NCBI GenBank assembly: GCA_012033095.1
Contig: JAAUPO010000214.1
Location: forward strand, 1 to 5,278
Length of the DNA stretch: 5,278 bases
Direction: 5' to 3'
Source of the DNA: Synechococcaceae cyanobacterium RL_1_2
Lineage (GTDB): Bacteria > Cyanobacteriota > Cyanobacteriia > Cyanobacteriales > JAAUPO01
Part shown: positions 1 to 3,524 of the stretch, piece by piece
How positions within the stretch are numbered: position 1 is the first letter of the stretch
Layout of the letters: every line of letters starts with the position of its first letter
Made by a program: the position numbers and the translations under genes
Notes under the pieces: generated by a model
Told to the model about the DNA's origin: nothing
What the model saw: only the letters and a program-made list of their open reading frames with translations
Databases searched by the model: none

Positions 1-165
1 AACGACAGTCCAAGAAGTTTACGATATGATCCCTTAGCTCTAAGCACGATCGCGATCGTTGGTATCTTCATCACCTTTAGTTCTGGGATGGCGATCGGTC
101 TAGCGATCGATGCAGAGCCATTTATTAACTTTGAATCCACTACCAATAATTGCGAGGTCAAATAA
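1..165 (+). CDS. C-terminal end of a membrane protein (partial, cut by left edge)
   Basis: Frame 1 is open from the first base to a TAA at 163-165, giving 54 residues with no start inside the window, so this is the tail of a longer gene. Residues about 13-36 form one strongly hydrophobic stretch (LSTIAIVGIFITF, then SSGMAIGLAI), probably a membrane-spanning helix, followed by a polar tail ending NNCEVK. The codons carry CGATCG cores typical of cyanobacterial coding DNA. The stop overlaps the next start as TAATG, which suggests translational coupling and membership of the same operon. The family cannot be recognised from this fragment. The open frame, the hydrophobic segment and the overlap are seen directly; that the gene is real is inferred from them. 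Confidence 0.6.
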   Translation, partial: NDSPRSLRYDPLALSTIAIVGIFITFSSGMAIGLAIDAEPFINFESTTNNCEVK

Positions 166-497
166 TGGGACTACTATCAAACCTGGGATTAACTAAAAGT
201 GACCTTAAGCCTAATTTCAGTGGGCTATTAACTGAAGGTCAAGTGATGGAAGAAAAAAGTTTAGCCGAAGAAGCAAAACGCCAGGCTACTTTAGAAAAAC
301 AATTTAATCAGCATCGTTTTCAGAAAACTAAGGCCCAAGCTGAAGCAACCGCCTACAGATTAGCTGGGGATACTGCCATTAACTCCATGACTCAGCATTT
401 AACAGCCGGTAAACAACAGTTAGTAGAATCTGCCAAATTGGTGGGCAATGCCAATGGAAGGAACCTATTAGCCCAAGCTCGACAACTAATCAAATGA
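165..497 (+). CDS. Small helical, probably coiled-coil hypothetical protein
   Basis: This 110-residue protein starts at ATG 165, chosen because GAGG at 154-157 lies 7 bases upstream and because the ATG overlaps the stop of the previous gene (TAATG). An in-frame TTG at 150 is possible but lacks that support. Residues about 24-92 are rich in E, K, Q and A with few helix breakers (EEKSLAEEAKRQATLEKQF and so on), which predicts a long amphipathic helix or coiled coil. There is no signal peptide, membrane segment or catalytic motif. It lies between two membrane-protein genes and upstream of a translocase-like ATPase, so a structural or adaptor role in the same machinery is plausible, but that is inference. 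I do not recognise the family. Confidence 0.75.
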   Translation: MGLLSNLGLTKSDLKPNFSGLLTEGQVMEEKSLAEEAKRQATLEKQFNQHRFQKTKAQAEATAYRLAGDTAINSMTQHLTAGKQQLVESAKLVGNANGRNLLAQARQLIK

Positions 498-506
498 TGT
501 AGATAA

Positions 507-752
507 ATGCGATATTCATTTTATTTTGGTGGGGGCTTGGCAGCGGTGCTAATCCCCTTTTTTATCTCAACCATGGGCCGTTCTACTGGGGATGATGGAG
601 CGATCGCGGTGCTAGGGGTTCTAACCGGTTTAATCGTGTTGCCATGTTTTGCAGTAGCAGTAGCTCAGGATTTAAAGCCATGGGTTAGACCATTAGCTAT
701 TGGTTTATTAGTTGGTTGGCTTGTGGGGGTGATGTTGCCATGGGTGAATTAA
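507..752 (+). CDS. Small polytopic membrane protein, hypothetical
   Basis: The 81-residue product is mostly hydrophobic and glycine-rich. Three likely membrane segments can be seen at about residues 5-23 (GGGLAAVLIPFFIS), 33-53 (AVLGVLTGLIVLPCFAVAVA) and 63-80 (LAIGLLVGWLVGVMLPWV). Short polar links separate them: STGDDGA, then QDLKPWVRP. The ATG at 507 follows the previous stop by 9 bases and has no strong ribosome site, so reinitiation after the upstream gene is likely. Its 3' end overlaps the next small gene by 13 bp. A complete HIP1 octamer lies inside it at 600-607. It resembles the small inner-membrane subunits found in conjugation and secretion gene sets, but I recognise no named family; a role as membrane partner of the ATPase is inference. 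Confidence 0.75.
   Translation: MRYSFYFGGGLAAVLIPFFISTMGRSTGDDGAIAVLGVLTGLIVLPCFAVAVAQDLKPWVRPLAIGLLVGWLVGVMLPWVN
600..607. repeat. HIP1 octamer GCGATCGC
   Basis: An exact copy of the palindromic HIP1 octamer, inside the 81-residue membrane-protein gene. HIP1 is highly over-represented in many cyanobacterial genomes and supports the host assignment. Confidence 0.9.
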
Positions 753-868
753 TTAACTTTCCAATCAAAACTAAATTAGAACACCAGCTCAATGATGATT
801 TATTCACCTATCGGGCCGTGGGCTGCAATGGCTTTTATCGGTATGGCTACCCTACGCGATCGCTGTGA
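740..868 (+). CDS. 42-residue hypothetical protein bridging two genes
   Basis: ATG 740 opens a 42-codon frame ending at TGA 866-868. It starts inside the end of the membrane-protein gene (13 bp overlap) and its stop overlaps the GTG start of the ATPase gene as GTGA. A strong purine-rich ribosome site, GGGGG at 725-729, sits 10 bases upstream of the ATG. The product begins MGELINFPIKTKLEHQ and ends in an aromatic-rich tail (NGFYRYGYPTRSL). It has no membrane segment. Without it there would be a 112-bp hole in an otherwise packed operon, and the ATPase start, which has no ribosome site of its own, would lack a translating neighbour. It may therefore act partly as a leader peptide delivering ribosomes to the ATPase. 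The family is unknown. Confidence 0.6.
   Translation: MGELINFPIKTKLEHQLNDDLFTYRAVGCNGFYRYGYPTRSL
856..863. repeat. HIP1 octamer GCGATCGC
   Basis: An exact HIP1 copy in the last codons of the 42-residue gene, ending two bases before the GTG start of the ATPase. It occupies the place where a ribosome site for the ATPase would be, which fits translation by coupling. Confidence 0.9.
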
Positions 869-1863
869 GTGTCTTAATTAGTCCATTATTTCCTTGGGAG
901 AATAACCAACGCCTCAGACAAATATGGCCCTGGTTTGGCTGCGGAGGTTTAATTACGGGATTAATTTCTACCTATGTCCTAGGGCAGAATGAGCAAATAT
1001 GGAGAGCTAGGGCGATCGCTAAGGATGAAGCGGCTAAGACTTTGATTAGTGAAAAGTTAGCCCTAAATATCCACCAAAGTGAATCAAGGTTGGAACAATT
1101 AACCCCCAGCCCATTACCAGAATCTAACATGGCAATTTTGCCGGCTGGTGATGTTGCTCCCAAGCCAAATTTTTATTATCAGCATGATCGCCTAGTAAGT
1201 GAGGGTACAGGATTTTTAATTACTGGTAGGCCTGGCAGTGGTAAAACATCGGTTGCCTGTTGGTTAGCCTGTTCATTGACTAAAGATACTCCAGCTCAGG
1301 TGATAGCCCTTGATCCTCATTTCAATGAACTATGGTCTATATTGGGGGTCAAGTTATTGGGACGTAGTGAGGCCATACTGGAAACAATAGCTTGGTTAAT
1401 TGAGGAAATCGATCGCCGGTACGCCATTAAAGAGCAGAACTTTAATGATGGGGGTAAACTCCCATTGGGCGATCCGATCATCGTGTTCTTTGATGAAGTG
1501 GGAGAGATTATGGCAAAGTTACCATCCAAAGAATCTAGCCAACTATCTCAAGATTTACGGGTTATAGCTACCAGTGGGAGGAAAGTAAACGTTACCTTAA
1601 TCCTACTGAACCAGAGCCCTAATGGTGGGGATTTAGGCATATCTGCGAAATACCTAAACGCATTCCTACAAATAGCCCTCTGTGATGTGGCCCATGATTT
1701 AGCGATCGACTTTTGGGGTAAAGATTCCCCAGAATTTATGGCAATCAGTTCTAAAGCTTATCCCTCTCTAGTATGTCGTTCGGTACCGGCTCAAGTGATG
1801 ATTCATCCTACCCATGGTGATTATGCCGTTTATCAAAGGGAGGAAATCCACCGCACAATCTAA
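865..1863 (+). CDS. Membrane-anchored P-loop ATPase, FtsK/HerA/TraD-like DNA translocase
   Basis: This 332-residue protein starts at GTG 865, coupled by a 4-bp overlap to the upstream 42-codon gene. Residues about 23-40 (FGCGGLITGLISTYVLG) form one probable membrane helix, followed by a charged helical linker to about residue 80. The ATPase core has a Walker A motif GRPGSGKT at 121-128, a hydrophobic strand with acidic end (IIVFFDE, 205-211) as Walker B, and a later strand with polar end (VTLILLNQS, 243-251), the layout of the FtsK/HerA/TraD/VirD4 superfamily. Such ATPases pump DNA, or couple substrates to a membrane channel, using ATP. It is short for FtsK or TraD and has no obvious DNA-reading gamma domain. 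Conjugative transfer, plasmid segregation and mobilisation are all possible. The motifs are seen, the superfamily is a confident reading, and the role is inference. Confidence 0.8.
   Translation: MSVLISPLFPWENNQRLRQIWPWFGCGGLITGLISTYVLGQNEQIWRARAIAKDEAAKTLISEKLALNIHQSESRLEQLTPSPLPESNMAILPAGDVAPKPNFYYQHDRLVSEGTGFLITGRPGSGKTSVACWLACSLTKDTPAQVIALDPHFNELWSILGVKLLGRSEAILETIAWLIEEIDRRYAIKEQNFNDGGKLPLGDPIIVFFDEVGEIMAKLPSKESSQLSQDLRVIATSGRKVNVTLILLNQSPNGGDLGISAKYLNAFLQIALCDVAHDLAIDFWGKDSPEFMAISSKAYPSLVCRSVPAQVMIHPTHGDYAVYQREEIHRTI
1012..1019. repeat. HIP1 octamer GCGATCGC
   Basis: An exact HIP1 copy within the linker-coding part of the ATPase gene. It is the last complete copy in the window; only CGATCG-core variants occur further right. 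Confidence 0.9.
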
Positions 1864-1868
1864 CCCAA

Positions 1869-1976
1869 GTGAATCAGTTGCCTTTAATTATTCCCACGAT
1901 CGCTGGGCATCGTTTGGAGAAGGATTTACCCGACATTGATACTCAGCAATTTTTGAAGGCGTTGGGGAATTTATGA
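1869..1976 (+). CDS. Possible 35-residue protein coupled to the ATPase gene
   Basis: GTG 1869, five bases after the ATPase stop, opens a 35-codon frame ending at TGA 1974-1976. The stop overlaps a following ATG as ATGA, the same coupling style as the rest of the operon. The product (NQLPLIIPTIAGHR, then LEKDLPDIDTQQFLKALGNL) reads like a folded small protein, and its codon use matches the neighbours. Against it, a purine-rich AGGGAGG at 1837-1843 lies about 25 bases upstream of the GTG, too far for a normal ribosome site. A competing open stretch in another frame starts at ATG 1823 and ends at TGA 1937-1939 (MPFIKGRKSTAQ and on). I prefer the 1869 frame because of its tight junctions on both sides. 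No family is recognised. Confidence 0.42.
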   Translation: MNQLPLIIPTIAGHRLEKDLPDIDTQQFLKALGNL

Positions 1977-2017
1977 GAACCGAACAACGTCGCTCTGCGA
2001 TGCTACGGCTGCAAAGT

Positions 2018-2027
2018 CTAGGCCTAG
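2018..2027. repeat. Perfect 10-bp palindrome at the left block / TA cassette junction
   Basis: CTAGGCCTAG is self-complementary over ten bases and falls where coding-like sequence of the left operon gives way to A+T-rich DNA. It may mark a recombination point, or be chance. The T-run shortly after it (2032-2036) is too short to make a convincing terminator. Confidence 0.4.
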
Positions 2028-2127
2028 TGTGTTTTTGCTATTTTAAAGCAAAGTTTCCAAATATAAAAGCACCGTCTTGCTCATTTCTATGGGTGAAATC
2101 ACAGATGCTACAAATGTACTTAGTCTT

Positions 2128-2133
2128 TATAAT
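2128..2133 (+). promoter_or_regulatory. Candidate -10 box for the toxin-antitoxin operon
   Basis: A perfect TATAAT lies 59 bases upstream of the preferred antitoxin start, in A+T-rich DNA outside the packed left operon. No good -35 hexamer is present 16-19 bases upstream (the stretch near 2104-2110 is GATGCTA), and there is no extended TG motif, so activity may be weak or dependent on another factor. Transcription would begin near 2140, just upstream of the inverted repeat. Confidence 0.45.
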
Positions 2134-2158
2134 ATATCTATCAGAACAAGTTAACACT

Positions 2159-2174
2159 AGCTAATTATTTAGCT
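2159..2174. promoter_or_regulatory. Inverted repeat, candidate operator of the toxin-antitoxin pair
   Basis: AGCTAA and TTAGCT form a perfect 6-bp inverted repeat around a TTAT centre. It lies between the candidate -10 box and the ribosome site of the antitoxin, where a self-regulating antitoxin or complex would be expected to bind. It could also form a small weak hairpin in the leader RNA just ahead of the ribosome site. The position is suggestive; binding is inference. Confidence 0.35.
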
Positions 2175-2191
2175 TAAAAAGGGGCATGGAT

Positions 2192-2629
2192 ATGTATCAA
2201 GCTTCAGACATTGCCAAGTATTTTATCCATTATGCAAATCTTGAAGAAGACAGTTTAGTAACTAATCTCAAGCTTCAAAAGTTACTTTATTATTCTCAAG
2301 GGTTTTCCTTAGCTATTTTTGATCAGCCTTTATTTGAGGAGAATATTGAAGCTTGGCAGTATGGGCCAGTAGTTCCTGATATTTATCATGAATATAAGGT
2401 TCATGGCCGTAATCCCTTACCAGAACCAAGTGATTTTAATCCTGAAACTATTGATAATGAAGCTCGTGACTTAGTAGATGAAGTCTATTCTGTCTTTGGT
2501 AAATATACTGGCACGGTCTTAGCCAATCTTACCCACCAAGAAAGACCTTGGTTCAGTACAGAACAAAATCAAATTATTAGCCATGATTTGATGAGGGATT
2601 ATTTCAAAGGTCAGCTTATAAATACCTGA
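2192..2629 (+). CDS. Panacea/SocA-type (DUF4065) antitoxin
   Basis: The 145-residue product spans a complete Panacea domain, also called SocA-like or DUF4065. Visible hallmarks are ASDIAKYFI near the N-terminus (residues 4-12), LKLQKLLYYSQG (26-37), AWQYGPVVPDIYHEYK (54-69), LTHQERPW (113-120) and a closing helix ISHDLMRDYF (129-138). Proteins of this family neutralise very varied toxins encoded next to them; SocA itself acts as a proteolytic adaptor for SocB. I chose ATG 2192 because AAAAAGGGG (2176-2184) ends 7 bases before it; the in-frame ATG at 2186 would leave only one base. No separate DNA-binding domain is visible. The stop overlaps the partner's start (TGATG), the classic order of antitoxin then toxin. 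Domain identity is confident; which toxin it restrains is inferred from position. Confidence 0.88.
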   Translation: MYQASDIAKYFIHYANLEEDSLVTNLKLQKLLYYSQGFSLAIFDQPLFEENIEAWQYGPVVPDIYHEYKVHGRNPLPEPSDFNPETIDNEARDLVDEVYSVFGKYTGTVLANLTHQERPWFSTEQNQIISHDLMRDYFKGQLINT

Positions 2630-3057
2630 TGGCCAAAAAGAAAAAGAGGATCAAACAACAATCTGTTGGGAGAATACAAGGTCGTATTGCTGAACCTTAT
2701 CCAGATAAAATTCTAAATTATGATGATTCGTATCCTTTATTCTCTCTTCATTATTTACAATCGGGCTTTGATTTAAGTTCGTGCAGCCAGCGTCAGCAAG
2801 CAGATTTTGCTAAAGCTCTAAGGAAGCGTAGTCAAATGACTTGGGGGAAGATCCGGGCTACTGATCGCCATGGTCTAGGGGATGAAAAAATTAATCGAAA
2901 ATCTATTAAAGCCCCAATTCCTTCTTTTATTACTGAAGATGTTGATTTTTTTATTGCTTTAAGATTTTCTGGTAACGCTCCGATGGTGGGCTATCGAATC
3001 AGAGATATTTTTCGTATTGTCTGGCTAGATTCAAAATTTAAACTTTATGATCATTAA
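2629..3057 (+). CDS. Partner toxin of the Panacea antitoxin (putative)
   Basis: This 142-residue protein overlaps the antitoxin gene by one base (TGATG) and has no strong ribosome site, so it is probably translated by coupling. It starts with a very basic stretch (MAKKKKRIKQQ), followed by a mixed helical region (YPLFSLHYL at 35-43, a helix at about 56-70, TWGKIR at 71-76). A compact C-terminal strand-rich part follows: FFIALRFSG (107-115), VGYRIRDIFRIVWLD (120-134) and LYDH at the very end. That ending resembles the strand pattern and terminal aromatic/histidine residues of small RelE/ParE-type ribonuclease toxins, but I cannot prove the fold and assign no named family. The basic N-terminus would suit RNA or ribosome binding. 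Toxin identity rests on gene order next to a Panacea antitoxin. It converges on the restriction gene, 2 bp away. Confidence 0.7.
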   Translation: MAKKKKRIKQQSVGRIQGRIAEPYPDKILNYDDSYPLFSLHYLQSGFDLSSCSQRQQADFAKALRKRSQMTWGKIRATDRHGLGDEKINRKSIKAPIPSFITEDVDFFIALRFSGNAPMVGYRIRDIFRIVWLDSKFKLYDH

Positions 3058-3059
3058 AT

Positions 3060-3524
3060 TTAGTTTTTCTCATTCAATACTGGCAACGCCTCAACAATAG
3101 CCACCGTCTCCACACTAACCCTAACTACCCGCTTAATTAAGTCCACAATATACCGAGGGTCATCACTCCAGTCATTAGGATCATTGATGATGCCACTAGC
3201 TTTATCTTTTTTGAGTTGGTATCTATCCATAATCCATTCAATGGCTGATTTACCATTGACGATGTAATCATAGGCTTCTATGGGAATACCGGATAGGGTA
3301 AGTTTGGAGTTATAAATAATTACGGTTTGGTCGGTTTCTTTTTTGTCTTTACCAAATTTCATTTTTTGGACTTTGTAATCATTTCCTTCGAGGAATAGGT
3401 TATTAGTCCATTCGGTGAGGTTGTAGGGTTCTATGGTTTCGTAATTTAGATGCCAATGGGCCAGCTCACGGCCGGCTTTACTGAATGCCCAAAAATCCCC
3501 AGCGTAGGGAATACGGGGTAACAT
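3060..3524 (-). CDS. C-terminal fragment of the Type ISP enzyme, out of frame after A8 tract
   Basis: These 154 codons, read from the ATG formed at the end of the A8 tract, are the natural continuation of the gene to the right. The fragment opens MLPRIPYAGDFWAFSKAGRE and continues LAHWHLNYE, a block that in Type ISP enzymes directly follows the sequence ending FAADLKK, which lies just before the tract in the other frame. The frame stays open upstream to a TTG at 3545, but neither start has a ribosome site, so independent translation is doubtful. It forms the end of the target-recognition region: LTLSGIPIEAYDYIVNGKSA, EWIMDRYQL, then a DPRYIVDLIKRVVRVSVET helix and the end ALPVLNEKN. The fragment would be active only if fused to the upstream part by slippage, or in cells carrying seven A's. 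Its stop is 2 bp from the toxin stop. Confidence 0.8.
   Translation of the reverse strand: MLPRIPYAGDFWAFSKAGRELAHWHLNYETIEPYNLTEWTNNLFLEGNDYKVQKMKFGKDKKETDQTVIIYNSKLTLSGIPIEAYDYIVNGKSAIEWIMDRYQLKKDKASGIINDPNDWSDDPRYIVDLIKRVVRVSVETVAIVEALPVLNEKN

Larger units (their letters stand above)
1973..2164 (+). pseudogene. Truncated start of a further operon gene
   Basis: ATG 1973 overlaps the preceding TGA (ATGA) and begins MRTEQRRSAMLRLQSLGL, a basic amphipathic opening that looks like a genuine N-terminus. After about codon 17, base composition and protein character change abruptly: the rest is cysteine-rich and aromatic (VCFCYFKAKF, SCSFLW), ends at TAA-type codons near 2164, and lies in the A+T-rich DNA upstream of the toxin-antitoxin pair. 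A perfect 10-bp palindrome CTAGGCCTAG (2018-2027) sits where the change occurs. I read this as the first codons of an operon gene whose remainder was lost when the downstream cassette joined here. Function is unknown. It could instead be a non-coding stretch with a chance overlap. Confidence 0.35.

Noticed and set aside
972..1163. Open frame on the minus strand inside the ATPase gene
   Set aside because: It is a mirror of a well-supported gene with Walker motifs, and its own translation has no recognisable features.
1317..1529. Open frame on the minus strand across the Walker B region
   Set aside because: It lies wholly within the ATPase gene; serine/asparagine-rich translation without domains.
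1823..1939. 38-codon frame starting at ATG 1823 (MPFIKGRKSTAQ and on)
   Set aside because: It competes with the better-placed 1869-1976 frame, starts deep inside the ATPase gene and ends without a junction to another gene. It remains a possible alternative.
2047..2154. Short open stretch in frame 1 (SKYKSTVLLISMGEITDAT and on) ahead of the antitoxin gene
   Set aside because: It reads somewhat like protein and might be the remnant of a lost gene, but it has no ribosome site, spans the candidate -10 box and is too short to support.
3045..3075. Possible bidirectional terminator between toxin and enzyme genes
   Set aside because: The region is A+T-rich with a T5 run, but no G+C stem forms there.
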